Positions 1 to 9,600 of a DNA stretch of 33,091 nt are shown here, piece after piece (positions within the stretch are counted from its first letter, which is position 1; the number at the start of each line of letters is the position of its first letter). A model generated the notes under the pieces. The model did no database searches and had not been told where the DNA came from. It saw only the letters and a program-made list of their open reading frames with translations. The position numbers and the translations under genes were made by a program. This stretch comes from an uncultured Flammeovirgaceae bacterium (GTDB lineage Bacteria > Bacteroidota > Bacteroidia > Cytophagales > Cyclobacteriaceae): positions 1 through 33,091 of the forward strand of contig CAJWQD010000023.1 in the NCBI GenBank assembly GCA_913045135.1. Reading direction: 5' to 3'.

Positions 1-275
1 GCTTCATATCGCTGAATTAGCAAATCATAATGAGTATTTGAAACTGCATAGGCATTTCGTACTCGCTTGGAGAATTCGAAAATATTCAGGGGCTTGTCAG
101 TTACAATGGCCTTGGTGAGTTCCGCTTTGATGAGCGCATTTTGATAACCTTTTTCGCTGATGAAGTCATCTAATTCTGATGGTGATAAATGGAAAGACCC
201 CATGAAAATGGTTCCCGTGAAAAGGGTTAATGATATGAGAAAAATAACTAATCCTGTATTTTTTATATTGCTCAT
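1..275 (-). CDS. Membrane-anchored protein of unknown function (3' part missing)
   Basis: This frame starts with ATG at 275 and stays open to the left edge, giving 91 residues without a stop. Residues 7-27 form one hydrophobic segment (signal anchor or signal peptide without a lipobox Cys), followed by a soluble, charged, probably helical region containing HLSPSELDDF. The start lies only three bases after the stop of the FAD oxidoreductase gene at 279-281, so the two are almost certainly co-transcribed and may be translationally coupled. It could be an exported or membrane partner of that oxidoreductase, but I do not recognise the family and the C-terminal part is outside the window. Confidence 0.7.
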   Translation of the reverse strand, partial: MSNIKNTGLVIFLISLTLFTGTIFMGSFHLSPSELDDFISEKGYQNALIKAELTKAIVTDKPLNIFEFSKRVRNAYAVSNTHYDLLIQRYE

Positions 276-278
276 TTC

Positions 279-1622
279 TTAGATCTCACTAAAAATCCGT
301 TTCCAGTTTTTCTTTTTTAATTCAATCTTTGTACCCTTTTCTTCGTTGAATTTAAATAAAATTTCAGATGCATATTTTTTGTAAAATTCAGGATCAAAAT
401 TGGCGTCTTCGAGATGGGTTAAAACATAAGTGACAGTTTTTTTTTCTGTAAGAACTCTATCAAAAAATGAATGCCGCATTCGCATGCCAAAGTTATTGAT
501 ACCAATAAATTGCTTTGTATTTTTATCATAGCTCAAATGAATACTAATAGTTCCATCTTTATGTTCCCAATAAAAGCGAGCTTCATTTTTTTTGGGCTTG
601 GCCCATACCCGGCCATATGTTTGATACTCAATATTTAAGAATTTTGCAGAATTAAACCAATGCCCGGGATGGTAAGCAATTCTATTCTTGCAAATAGTCT
701 GAGCTAAGGTCTCTCCCATCATTCTACCAGTATACCAAACGGCTTCAATAGCTTTTCGTTCACCCATGGGTTCCTGTTGTTCAGCACAATCTCCAATGGC
801 ATAAACATTAGTAATATTGGTTTCTAAAAACCGATTTACTAAAATGCCTGTGCCTGTCAATATTTTACTGCTTTTAACAAAATCGATGTTTGGTGAAACG
901 CCCGCTGTTAAGCCTACCATATCACATAATATTTCTTCTCCAGTTTCTTTAATGATTATGGATTTGGCTTGACCTTCGCCATTGGCTTTTATTTCTTTTA
1001 ATTGAGTATTCAAACGTAAGTCGACATGATGTCCCCGAATATGTCTATTGATCATGTCAGATTCCTGATAGGGCAAAACCTCATTCCAAAAACTTTTTTC
1101 TCGTACTAAAAAGGTAATGGGAATATTTCGGCTCAGCAGCATTTCAGCTAACTCAATACCAATCAATCCACCACCTACAATAACCGCTCGTTTACATGTT
1201 TTATTATTGGGTGCAAATTGCTCCAATTGCTCCAAATCTTGTTTATGATATAGGCCTGTAACGCCTTTCAGATCTTGACCTGGCCAGTCAAATTTATTAG
1301 GTTTTGAACCACTCGCAATCACCAGTCGATCATAAGAAATTGAGGTATTATTTTCAAAAAATATTGAGTTATTATCGGTATCAATACTTTTGACAAAACC
1401 ATGTATCAAATCAATTTTATTCTTTTCCCAAAACCAATTTTCATAGGGTTGTGTATGTTTAAATTCCATATGTCCCATATAGACGTACATAAGAGCCGTT
1501 CTCGAAAAAAAATAAGGTGATTCTCCAGAAATCAGGGTAATTTGGTAATTTGAATTTTTTCTTATGTGCCGTGCAGCGGTAACTCCAGAGATCCCATTTC
1601 CGATAATTACAATATGTTTCAT
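279..1622 (-). CDS. FAD-dependent NAD(P) oxidoreductase (pyridine nucleotide-disulfide oxidoreductase family)
   Basis: A 447-residue flavoprotein expected to pass electrons between NAD(P)H and an unidentified partner in the cytoplasm. It has the two-dinucleotide-fold layout: an N-terminal FAD loop GNGISGVTAA (residues 8-17), a central NAD(P) loop GGGLIGIELAE (150-160), and the second FAD motif VYAIGDCAE (273-281). There is no CxxxxC redox-active pair near residues 40-50, so it is not a glutathione or lipoamide reductase; the order resembles NirB- or rubredoxin-reductase-like enzymes. The C-terminal ~110 residues are not the usual dimerisation domain of the disulfide reductases and are rich in aromatic and basic residues. 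The downstream gene follows after three bases, pointing to an operon. The family call is firm, but the substrate is unknown. Confidence 0.9.
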   Translation of the reverse strand: MKHIVIIGNGISGVTAARHIRKNSNYQITLISGESPYFFSRTALMYVYMGHMEFKHTQPYENWFWEKNKIDLIHGFVKSIDTDNNSIFFENNTSISYDRLVIASGSKPNKFDWPGQDLKGVTGLYHKQDLEQLEQFAPNNKTCKRAVIVGGGLIGIELAEMLLSRNIPITFLVREKSFWNEVLPYQESDMINRHIRGHHVDLRLNTQLKEIKANGEGQAKSIIIKETGEEILCDMVGLTAGVSPNIDFVKSSKILTGTGILVNRFLETNITNVYAIGDCAEQQEPMGERKAIEAVWYTGRMMGETLAQTICKNRIAYHPGHWFNSAKFLNIEYQTYGRVWAKPKKNEARFYWEHKDGTISIHLSYDKNTKQFIGINNFGMRMRHSFFDRVLTEKKTVTYVLTHLEDANFDPEFYKKYASEILFKFNEEKGTKIELKKKNWKRIFSEI

Positions 1623-1864
1623 TCTTGAATTTTTTGATAGTATTGTATTGTTAAAGTTAAGGACTTAAGACGATTTTTCGGTTAATAAATTTATGCTAAT
1701 AATATTTTAGGGGGAATATTATATATTTTGAATGCAAGTGGCCAACTAGAACCATGGAAGAGTTATTTTCATTGGCCTATGTAAGAAAATTTTTGTGTAA
1801 ATTTTAGCAGTTAAAAGGAATGTACAAGTTTCCATTTTTTTAGGGGTTTGAATAAAGTAGCATT

Positions 1865-3142
1865 ATGAAGGTGATTACTGCACAAAATAAAAATAAAAGA
1901 TTTTTAGAACTAATGTTAATCATATTAGCTGGTGAATCCGTATTTTTTTTACCTTTTGTAATTCAACGTGTATTCAGACCCACTTTTCTAGACGTCTTTG
2001 AATTAACCAATTATGAATTGGGCATTTGCTTTTCAATTTATGGTTTGGTAGGATTATTTTCTTATTTTTTTGGTGGAACTTTAGCCGATAAATTTTCACC
2101 GAGAATATTGATGTCTTTAGCTTTAGTATTTTCAGCATTTGGAGGATTGTGGATGATGAGCTATCCCTCTTATTCAATTCTCAAATGGTTGTACGGATAT
2201 TGGGGATTTACTACTATTTTTTTATTTTGGGGGGCTATGATTAAGCAGACGAGAATCTGGGGGGGATCCGAAAAACAGGGTATAGCGTTTGGCTTTTTAG
2301 ATGGAGGTAGGGGACTGGTAGCTGCTTTGTTGAGTTCTTTAGGTGTAATAATTTTTGCTCATTATTTAGAGGATGCAACAGACCTAACATTATTTGATCG
2401 ACAGGAAGCTTTTAAGGGTGTTTTGATCTTTACTTCAGTATTTGTTGGAGGGATAGGTATACTGGTTTTTTACCTTTTGGATAAAAGTGAAGAGCTTAAT
2501 TATTCAATTGTTTCCTCACAGGTTTTTATTTGGAGTGATTTCAAGAAGGTCATGAAAATTCCTTCAGTTTGGTATCTCACTATAATTGTATTGTGTGCAT
2601 ATCTAGGCTATAAAGTCACAGATGTATTCTCATTATATGCCAAAGAAGTTATGTTTTATGATGAAATAGCTGCTGCCGAAATGGGGTCCAGATTATTATA
2701 CTTGAGACCGGTAGTAGGTGTTATAATTGGTTTATTGGCAGATCGTACCCGGGGGTCTTTGGTGATTTTATTGGCCTTTATAATAATGTTTTTCGGGAGT
2801 ATGTTTTTCGCGACAGAGATCATTAATGCAGAATTGAATAGTTTATTTTTTATGGGGGTCACTTTGTCGGCTGTCGGGATATATGCTTTACGAGCACTTT
2901 ATTTCTCTGTAATGCGAGAGGGATTTATACCTATCAATTTGACAGGGACTGCCGTGGGAATTATTAGTTTTATCGCTTATACTCCTGATATTTTTTCGGG
3001 TCCAATCATTGGATATTTACTGGATAGTAACCCAGGAGGGGCTGGATATAGCTCTGTTTTTTCTCTTTTAGCTGTTTTTTCTCTTTTAGGCTTATCGGCC
3101 ACTTGGGCTTTTAGAAAATCAGTATCAACTAACCATCAATAA
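1865..3142 (+). CDS. Major facilitator superfamily transporter
   Basis: A 425-residue, very hydrophobic protein with about 12 predicted transmembrane segments. The conserved MFS loop between helices 2 and 3 is GGTLADKFSPR (70-80), and a related loop, LLADRTRG, begins the second half. The segment WGGSEKQGIAFGFLDGGRG (about 138-156) resembles the sugar-phosphate/organophosphate permease and YihN-type subgroup of MFS, so an organic anion or phosphorylated compound is a plausible but unproven substrate. Its last 18 bases overlap tail-to-tail with the convergent phosphotransferase gene, so the two transcripts are antisense to each other at their 3' ends. The 242 bases upstream hold no other gene. 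Confidence 0.9.
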   Translation: MKVITAQNKNKRFLELMLIILAGESVFFLPFVIQRVFRPTFLDVFELTNYELGICFSIYGLVGLFSYFFGGTLADKFSPRILMSLALVFSAFGGLWMMSYPSYSILKWLYGYWGFTTIFLFWGAMIKQTRIWGGSEKQGIAFGFLDGGRGLVAALLSSLGVIIFAHYLEDATDLTLFDRQEAFKGVLIFTSVFVGGIGILVFYLLDKSEELNYSIVSSQVFIWSDFKKVMKIPSVWYLTIIVLCAYLGYKVTDVFSLYAKEVMFYDEIAAAEMGSRLLYLRPVVGVIIGLLADRTRGSLVILLAFIIMFFGSMFFATEIINAELNSLFFMGVTLSAVGIYALRALYFSVMREGFIPINLTGTAVGIISFIAYTPDIFSGPIIGYLLDSNPGGAGYSSVFSLLAVFSLLGLSATWAFRKSVSTNHQ

Positions 3143-4117
3143 ACGCTTGCCCTCTTGAAGTAATGTTTCCCTCTTTTGTAGGCTTAAACTAAGTGGTAAT
3201 TGGGCTAGACCAATGATCCTTCGAATAAGTTCCATACCTTCAAATTGATCAACCAAAGAAAAATTTACCTCTGATGCAGGATAATGTTTCCAAAAGTCGT
3301 TTAAATATGAGATTGGTTGTTCGGCCATCTTTAGATGTGCTCTTAGTACTCCAAGATCATATTCTTTGGGGCCAAAAAAACAAAATTCAGGATCAATGAC
3401 ATGAAAACCAGATTTTGTTTTTAACCAACTTCCAGGATAGTAGTCACCATGAAGTAGAGAAGTGCCCTCTGAAAGATATTGTTTTCCCAATTGGATAGCT
3501 GCTTTTTTTAATAAGGTATCTTGTCTCATTTTTTGAGCTAGTCGTTGAAGGCCGGGTTTTATCTCGTTGAGGTCAATGTTATTTTTTTCTGAGTAAGGAT
3601 ATACAAATAAATGTTCGTGATTAAGTTGTCTCAAGGCTAAATTTTTTGGGAATTGTGAGCTCTTTGATTCACTAAATGGAGTGTTATGTAGTTGGTGCAA
3701 AAAAGAAAGGGTCGCAACATACTCTTTTTGAGATAAATTAAAATTATTTTGATACAATAATTGATAATCAGAGGACCTTCCTAAATCCTCTAAGAATATG
3801 ATTTTATTAGTTCGGTCATACCCTAGGAGTCTGGGAAGGTAATGACTGCACGAAGAAGTATGAATTAATTTATAAAATTGGGCTTCAATATCAATACGAT
3901 CAATGGGGGCAGGTATTTGGGGATATTTGTTGACATAATTCCTGGACTGTTTAAGTATGAAACTACCTTTTTGGGATATTATTCTGAGGACTACATTCAT
4001 GTTACCTGCGCCCGGTGTCTCTATGCTTATAATTTGATCTTCCTCATGCATCCAATCATTTCTAACAATTATATTTTTGAGTTCAGTTTTAGAACTATTC
4101 AAGTTTATTTCTTTCAT
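3125..4117 (-). CDS. Phosphotransferase resembling S-methyl-5-thioribose kinase
   Basis: A 330-residue kinase of the aminoglycoside phosphotransferase/choline kinase fold. Visible features: a glycine-rich ATP loop GAGNMNVVLRI (36-46), the phosphate-binding Lys in FILKQSRNYV (K56), the catalytic loop LLHGDYYPGSW (D225) and the metal-binding motif IDPEFCFFGP with DPE (242-244). The pair HGD..xGS and DPEFxFxGPxxxDLG is the hallmark of methylthioribose kinases, which use DxE in place of DFG, and the stretch after K56 also matches that family. However, it is about 70 residues shorter than typical MtnK and no methionine-salvage neighbour is seen, so it may phosphorylate a different small sugar or alcohol. 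It is convergent with the MFS gene, with an 18-base overlap. Confidence 0.8.
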   Translation of the reverse strand: MKEINLNSSKTELKNIIVRNDWMHEEDQIISIETPGAGNMNVVLRIISQKGSFILKQSRNYVNKYPQIPAPIDRIDIEAQFYKLIHTSSCSHYLPRLLGYDRTNKIIFLEDLGRSSDYQLLYQNNFNLSQKEYVATLSFLHQLHNTPFSESKSSQFPKNLALRQLNHEHLFVYPYSEKNNIDLNEIKPGLQRLAQKMRQDTLLKKAAIQLGKQYLSEGTSLLHGDYYPGSWLKTKSGFHVIDPEFCFFGPKEYDLGVLRAHLKMAEQPISYLNDFWKHYPASEVNFSLVDQFEGMELIRRIIGLAQLPLSLSLQKRETLLQEGKRLLMVS

Positions 4118-4200
4118 ATTATGACAATCATTGAGGGCTCATTTATGTATTGAATAAAAGTAGTTGTATACCTATACTTAATATAAACTTCAAGCATTAT

Positions 4201-5229
4201 TTAAGATAAATACTGCCATGGTTTGATTAGAATTTTTCCTTCAGACATATTTTCTGTGAAGGTATTTAGGCCTTCTATGACTTGCGCCAATGACATTCGA
4301 TTTCTTATTTGAATTTCATGCTGACTACATAAAAATTTTTGTACTTTTTTAAACGATTGTAATAGGGTGAACATTGATTGCTCATTTATCCATTTTGGAA
4401 GCCAAAAACCACTTATTTTCTTGTCTTCAAAAATAAATCTTCCATGAGGAACGATCGTTTCTTGTTCAGATAAGGCACCATATACCATAACTTCTCCCCC
4501 CTTTGGTAAGGAGGCCAATAGTTGGGAAACCATTGTTCCCGAAAGCGCATCAAAAGCGATTTTCACGTTAAGCTTTTTGAATAAGTTATCCATTTCACTT
4601 TTAAAAGTAGGAGACGAGCTGTCGAGTATGAATTGAGTACCACTTTTCTTGAGTAACTCAACTTGTTGGGGTCGCCGCACGATGTTGACACATTGAAGAC
4701 CATTTTGTTTGCACATTTTATCAAGTAATTTGCCTAAAGCACTAGCTGCTGCAGTATTGGCAATTGTGCGGCTTCCTTTTTTTTTGGCGATACTGATTAT
4801 CGCGATTACTGACAAAGGATTTATCAACAACATAGAACCTTGTTCTAAACTTAAATTTTCTTTCAAAGGGATGGTAGTTCTCGCTTGAGTAAGTGTGTAT
4901 TCTGCCCATGTACCATTTCCGTTTTGAGGAGCAAAACAGGCCACTTTTTTACCTAATAATCTTCTAGAAAAAAAATCATTTCCGGTGGCCATTACGATTC
5001 CACTACCTTCAAAACCAGCTACCACGGGCAATTTTTTGGGAGAAGTATATAACCCCCTTAAAAAGGCCCAATCTGAGGGATTGATAGGAGCACTGTCAAT
5101 TTTCACCAAAACCTCTCCTTTGACAGGCTGAGGGACTGCTAAATCTTCAACAGTAAGGCCTTTATCAAATTCCTTTAAGATTAAACCTTTCATAGAATTT
5201 GGAAAATGTTTGTTGAATATGTTTTTCAT
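4201..5229 (-). CDS. Medium-chain dehydrogenase/reductase, zinc-independent quinone/enoyl reductase type
   Basis: A 342-residue MDR protein. The N-terminal GroES-like domain carries SAPINPSDWAFLRGLY and GFEGSGIV, typical of quinone oxidoreductases and mitochondrial-type enoyl reductases, and the catalytic zinc Cys/His set of alcohol dehydrogenases is absent. The Rossmann half begins at TAAASALGKLLDKMC, a variant of the usual G-A-(A/S)-GGVG loop, so NADPH is the likely cofactor. KKISGFWLPKW near residue 275 is the conserved stretch seen in the quinone-oxidoreductase/MECR group. Start choice: ATG at 5229 gives a 12-residue leader before MKGLILKEF, while the internal ATG at 5193 would match the usual family start. 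The gene is divergent from the acylase gene across 189 bases. The physiological substrate is not deducible. Confidence 0.85.
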   Translation of the reverse strand: MKNIFNKHFPNSMKGLILKEFDKGLTVEDLAVPQPVKGEVLVKIDSAPINPSDWAFLRGLYTSPKKLPVVAGFEGSGIVMATGNDFFSRRLLGKKVACFAPQNGNGTWAEYTLTQARTTIPLKENLSLEQGSMLLINPLSVIAIISIAKKKGSRTIANTAAASALGKLLDKMCKQNGLQCVNIVRRPQQVELLKKSGTQFILDSSSPTFKSEMDNLFKKLNVKIAFDALSGTMVSQLLASLPKGGEVMVYGALSEQETIVPHGRFIFEDKKISGFWLPKWINEQSMFTLLQSFKKVQKFLCSQHEIQIRNRMSLAQVIEGLNTFTENMSEGKILIKPWQYLS

Positions 5230-5418
5230 AAGTCTACAAGAATAATCAAAATATTGATAGGATTTATTAGGTGAGTTACATGGATGAGTATTTAGATTAT
5301 TTTATGTGGAGATTCAAATCAAATTTTAAGATTGAATAAAGGGAATATGTTTATCTTATAGTCAAACCTCTCTTCAATCAATTTTTATGAATAACTTGAT
5401 TAATTAGGTTAATGTTTT

Positions 5419-7602
5419 ATGAAAACAGATAGATTTTTTTATTTACTGATTTTGTCAGGATTACTGGGTTGTGTCGGAGAGTTCAAAACTGCAGAAATTG
5501 AACAGTGGGAGGCTCAGGCTGCGCAGGTAGAAATTATTAGAGATAATTTTGGGATTCCACATATTTATGGTAAAACAGATGCAGATGCAGTATTTGGGCT
5601 CTTGTATGCTCAATGTGAAGATGATTTTCACAGAGTAGAGCGAAATTATATATGGGCCATCGGACGATTGGCAGAGGTAACCGGAGAGGAGGCACTTTAT
5701 AGTGATTTGAGGGCCAAATTGTTTATGACCAAAAGCGAGGCCATTTATGCCTATGAAGGCAGTCCAAAGTGGCTAAAAGATCTTTGTGATGCTTTTGCAG
5801 CGGGAATTAATTATTATTTATATACCCACCCACAGGTAAAACCAGATTTATTGACTCATTTTGAACCTTGGATGCCATTTTACTTCAGTGAGGGATCCAT
5901 TGGAGGTGATATCGAGCGGGTATCGATACCTCAAATAAAAGCTTTTTATGAGGGTGATCAGTCACTTCCGCTTGTTAGTAATGATCGTCAAGTGCTGATC
6001 CAAGAGTACCTGATGGAACCAAAAGGATCTAATGGGATAGCTATTGGAAGAGGATTAACTAGTTCTGGAAATGCCTTATTGCTAATCAATCCACATACTT
6101 CTTTTTTCTTTCGGGGAGAAGTTCATATTGTGAGTGAAGAGGGCTTAAATGCATATGGAGCAGTTACTTGGGGTCAGTTTTTTGTTTATCAAGGCTTTAA
6201 TGAAAAATTAGGTTGGATGCATACCAGTACTTATACGGATGTCATTGATGAATTTGTGGAAAAGGTACATGAAAAAGATGGAGTTTATTATTATCAATAC
6301 GGTGAAGAAATAAGGCCTATTTCTTCCTATAATGTCAAGTTGAAATATAAGAAAGGAGATAATATCATAGAGAAAAGTATTACTGCTTATCGTACGCATC
6401 ACGGTCCCATTACTCACATGACAGATGATAAATGGACTTCAACTGCTTTAATGTGGAAACCCATTGAGGCATTATCACAGTCTTATATTAGAACCAAAAT
6501 ACATAATCTGGAGGGATTCAATAAAATGATGGATATGCGTACCAACTCTTCAAATAATACCGTTTACGCTGATGCACAAGGGAATATTGCCTATTATCAC
6601 GGGAATTTTATTCCCAAAAGGGATATGAAATTTGATTATAGTAAACCTGTAGATGGAAGTAACCCCTATACTGACTGGAAAGGATTACATTCTCTTGCAG
6701 AGTCTATCAAGATCATCAATCCACCTAATGGATGGATTCAAAATTGTAATTCAACTCCTTTTAGTTCGGCAGGTCGGTTTAGTCCAAAAAAAGAAAATTA
6801 TCCATCTTATATGTCGAGAGATGAAGAAAATTTTAGAAGTATTCATGCCATAAGATTACTAAAAGAAAGCGTAGATATGGACTTAGATAAGCTTATTAAA
6901 TTGGCTTATGATCCCTATTTGCCCGCTTTTGAAATATTGATTCCGGGATTGATTAAAGCCTATGATCAGTCGGAAAAAGAAGCTATTCTTTCGGCACCGA
7001 TTGAGATTTTACGTACTTGGGATTTTGCTGTTTCAAAGGAATCCATTGCCATGACATTGGCTCATTATTACGGCATTAATTACCTAAAAAATGGAGTTCG
7101 CCCGAACGGATTGAAATTCACTGAATTGGTACAATATTGGAGCGGAGCATCTCCTGAAAGTGAAAGATTGCTTCTTTTTAAAAATGTCATAGCTGATCTT
7201 AATAAAGATTTTGGTTCTTGGAATCAACCTTGGGGCCAGGTTAACAGATATCAGCGTTTAAATGGGGCGATCAGGCAAAATTTCAGTGATGAAAAGCCTA
7301 GTTTGCCCATAGGATTGGCTTCGGGTAATTGGGGTGCTTTGGCCGCATATGGTTCGCGCTATGATAATAATACAAAAAAGATATATGGTACCCGTGGCAA
7401 TAGTTTTGTAGCCGTTGTTTCTTTTGGGGATAGGTTGAAAGCCAAATCAATTTTGGCCGGTGGACAAAGTGGGGACCCAAGTTCACCCTACTTTGATGAT
7501 CAAATATCATTATATGCAAATTGCTCTTTCAAAGAAGTAGCATTTTATAGAGAAGATGTAGAGGCTCGAGCGCAAATTAAATACCAGCCAGGATTAAGAT
7601 GA
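5419..7602 (+). CDS. Penicillin acylase family (S45) Ntn hydrolase, lipoprotein
   Basis: A 727-residue precursor of an amidohydrolase that cleaves acyl-amide bonds (beta-lactam side chains, acyl-homoserine lactones or N-acyl peptides in known relatives). A lipobox LLGC with C18 indicates a lipoprotein acting outside the cytoplasm. RDNFGIPHIYGKTDADAVFG (41-60) and YAQCEDDFHR are the classic alpha-chain start. The self-processing site is EPKGSNGIAIG, with S204 as the expected N-terminal nucleophile of the beta chain. Further family landmarks are NNTVYADAQGNIAYYHGN and, near the end, YGTRGNSFV and GGQSGDPSSPYFDDQ. Length and architecture are complete. It is convergent with the DUF3050 gene. The true substrate cannot be read from sequence; beta-lactam activity should not be assumed. 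Confidence 0.93.
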   Translation: MKTDRFFYLLILSGLLGCVGEFKTAEIEQWEAQAAQVEIIRDNFGIPHIYGKTDADAVFGLLYAQCEDDFHRVERNYIWAIGRLAEVTGEEALYSDLRAKLFMTKSEAIYAYEGSPKWLKDLCDAFAAGINYYLYTHPQVKPDLLTHFEPWMPFYFSEGSIGGDIERVSIPQIKAFYEGDQSLPLVSNDRQVLIQEYLMEPKGSNGIAIGRGLTSSGNALLLINPHTSFFFRGEVHIVSEEGLNAYGAVTWGQFFVYQGFNEKLGWMHTSTYTDVIDEFVEKVHEKDGVYYYQYGEEIRPISSYNVKLKYKKGDNIIEKSITAYRTHHGPITHMTDDKWTSTALMWKPIEALSQSYIRTKIHNLEGFNKMMDMRTNSSNNTVYADAQGNIAYYHGNFIPKRDMKFDYSKPVDGSNPYTDWKGLHSLAESIKIINPPNGWIQNCNSTPFSSAGRFSPKKENYPSYMSRDEENFRSIHAIRLLKESVDMDLDKLIKLAYDPYLPAFEILIPGLIKAYDQSEKEAILSAPIEILRTWDFAVSKESIAMTLAHYYGINYLKNGVRPNGLKFTELVQYWSGASPESERLLLFKNVIADLNKDFGSWNQPWGQVNRYQRLNGAIRQNFSDEKPSLPIGLASGNWGALAAYGSRYDNNTKKIYGTRGNSFVAVVSFGDRLKAKSILAGGQSGDPSSPYFDDQISLYANCSFKEVAFYREDVEARAQIKYQPGLR

Positions 7603-7665
7603 TGCAGATATAGGAAGGACTCTAAATGTCTTTATGAGGTATTATATCACGCTTACTCTTAAATT

Positions 7666-8424
7666 TTACTCTATTATTTTATCTGATATAGCATCCCAAA
7701 GCTTGATTCTTTGTCTTATCGATTCCTTAGCTACAATCAAGACCTCTTTCCACTTTTTAGTATCTTCACCACAAAGTTCGGAAACCATTTGTAAGGATAA
7801 AGGACCGTGTTCATCTCCATCAAGTTCAATATGTCTATTAAAGTAGTATGCGATTTTGTTGTACTTATTTTTATTGATATCCCCTTCGCTCAAAATTTCA
7901 TTAAACATGTCAGGTATTATGTCCTCTCGGCCAAAAGTGAAAGCAGCTGCAATAAGATGTGTCTTATTAGTTGATATGATTTGAAAAGTATATTTCGTAA
8001 AGTCAGCTACTCTTTTTTCCAGTTGAACATCATCTAAGGCTTTTTCTATTTTTGTACCTTTAGTTACTTCCTTAATAAAATAGTCAATTTTCGCTGTATT
8101 TGCTCCTATTTCTACCATAGCTTCTAAATACATTTCAAAATGACTTCGAGGTTGGTTTAATTCATTCAAATCGCTTTCTTCACCCAGTATAATCTCATTT
8201 ATAAAACGTGCCAAAACTGCATTTTTAGCTGGAATCCAAGGAAGCTGTAATTGTGTCAGACTTTGCTGTAACGATTTGAGTAAAGACATGAAATCCCAAA
8301 CTGCAAAAATGTGGAGTTCCATGAAAGTTCTAATGTCCCTAGTGTTTTTTAGGGTTACATAAATCCTGTGGTCATGCAAATTTTTCCTAAGGTCGGAAAG
8401 TTCGCGAGTAATATGTTCTATCAT
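7666..8424 (-). CDS. DUF3050 family protein, probable heme-oxygenase-fold metalloprotein
   Basis: A 252-residue, all-helical protein that I recognise as DUF3050 from [19 protein letters not shown] (32-50), [18 protein letters not shown] (94-103), [11 protein letters not shown] (164-174) and [16 protein letters not shown] (198-213). The family is predicted to adopt the heme-oxygenase-like fold. The conserved acidic/His residues in those segments (E36, H38, E97 or E101, E167, H198, D202, H206) are placed as expected for a metal site of the kind found in heme-oxygenase-like diiron oxidases; that assignment is inference. It lies between a convergent acylase and a same-strand PLP enzyme, separated from the latter by 220 bases, so it is probably its own or the last unit of that transcript. 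The biochemical role is unknown. Confidence 0.85.
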   Translation of the reverse strand: MIEHITRELSDLRKNLHDHRIYVTLKNTRDIRTFMELHIFAVWDFMSLLKSLQQSLTQLQLPWIPAKNAVLARFINEIILGEESDLNELNQPRSHFEMYLEAMVEIGANTAKIDYFIKEVTKGTKIEKALDDVQLEKRVADFTKYTFQIISTNKTHLIAAAFTFGREDIIPDMFNEILSEGDINKNKYNKIAYYFNRHIELDGDEHGPLSLQMVSELCGEDTKKWKEVLIVAKESIRQRIKLWDAISDKIIE

Positions 8425-8644
8425 ATTTATTTTAATATTTGATTACACGGTGGCAAAAATTTAATAAATCTAAGTATTTAATAATATTATTTGACAACTA
8501 TAGACACCACAAAAAACATTAAATTGAAAAAATAAGTTTCCTTGATTGTCCGTTTAAAATTCAAACTAAATTCAAAAGATGTAAATTTTTTTTGAGAGGT
8601 GTATTGATGTTATTCAATCTGCAATCTTTTATGCATTTTTCTAA

Positions 8645-9600
8645 TTAGCCATTCATGATCCAATTTTTAAATTGGTCAGGAGTTAAATTACTTCCACAAA
8701 TAATAACCCCGACTTTTTTATTCCACCATCTTTTTTTGTTATCTCCCAGTGCTGCTATTCCTACGGCAGCTGATGGTTCGCTAACTATACCTAAGTGTTG
8801 GTACAAAAGTTTCATTGCTTTTAAAGTTGCACTGTCGGAGACTAAAAGTGTATCATCTATAATATGCTCTAAATCGATTAAAGATTGTTTTACCGGGATT
8901 CTGATCGCAATGCCATCAGAAATGGTATTTACAGAAGGATAAGTGATTAGCTTTCGGCTGCGAATGGATTCAACCATGGAGGGAGCTCCCTCTGATTGTA
9001 CCGCTATTAATTCGGTTTGAGGGCTTAATTCTTTGAAAACCCTACCAATTCCACTAAATAAGGCGCCATTTCCCAGAGGAATCAATAACGCATCTAATAC
9101 ATCAGGGAGTTTTAAAAGCTCTAATCCAATAGTACCTGCTCCCGTCAGGGTTTCCAAATCTTCACTATCTTCGATGAACCGCATTTTTTGTTTATTAGCA
9201 TATGCTTTTGCGATAATTTTTGCTTCATCAAAGTCTTCACCCATCAATTTAACTATTGCTCCAAAGGATCGCATCATTTCAATTTTATAGCTGTTGGCAT
9301 TTTTACTCGCAAAAACTGTTAAAGGTATTTTTTTTTCTGACAGGCATAAGCCATAGCTTGGCCAAAATTTCCCGCACTGGCACAAACTATAGGATCATAT
9401 TCTTCTATTTGTGCGATGAGTAATTCAGCACCTCTTCCTTTGAAGGATTTGATGGGATTAAGGGTTTCAATTTTTACCATAAGTTGACAATTGAAAACAT
9501 CACTTAAGCCCTTGGAAATAAATTGAGGGGTATTTAAGAATGATGGGTCAATCAAAGGGATTGCTCCTCTGATTTTATTCATATTAAGTCGATGCTTCAT
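8645..9600 (-). pseudogene. Threonine/serine dehydratase-like PLP enzyme interrupted by a frameshift
   Basis: Two overlapping frames together make one fold-type II PLP enzyme of about 318 residues. The upstream frame (ATG at 9600, stop ending at 9319) carries the Schiff-base motif NPIKSFKGRGAE with K54, and CASAGNFGQAMAYACQ. The downstream frame continues IPLTVFASKNANSYKIEMM..., a glycine loop PLGNGALFSGIG, SDGIAIRIP and the C-terminal IICGSNLTPDQF. They switch at a run of nine A on the coding strand (9328-9336): ten or seven A would restore one continuous protein through ...QKKKIPLTVF. Everything else looks intact, so this is either a recent inactivation, a sequencing or assembly error in a homopolymer, or a gene rescued by slippage. 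The expected reaction is deamination or racemisation of serine/threonine. Confidence 0.85.

Noticed and set aside
3878-4153. 91-residue plus-strand frame opposite the kinase
   Set aside because: Antisense shadow of the kinase N-terminal region; no start context and no recognisable domain.
8655-9290. Two plus-strand frames opposite the PLP enzyme
   Set aside because: They are shadows of the minus-strand coding sequence, with low-complexity Ser/Pro composition and no family resemblance.
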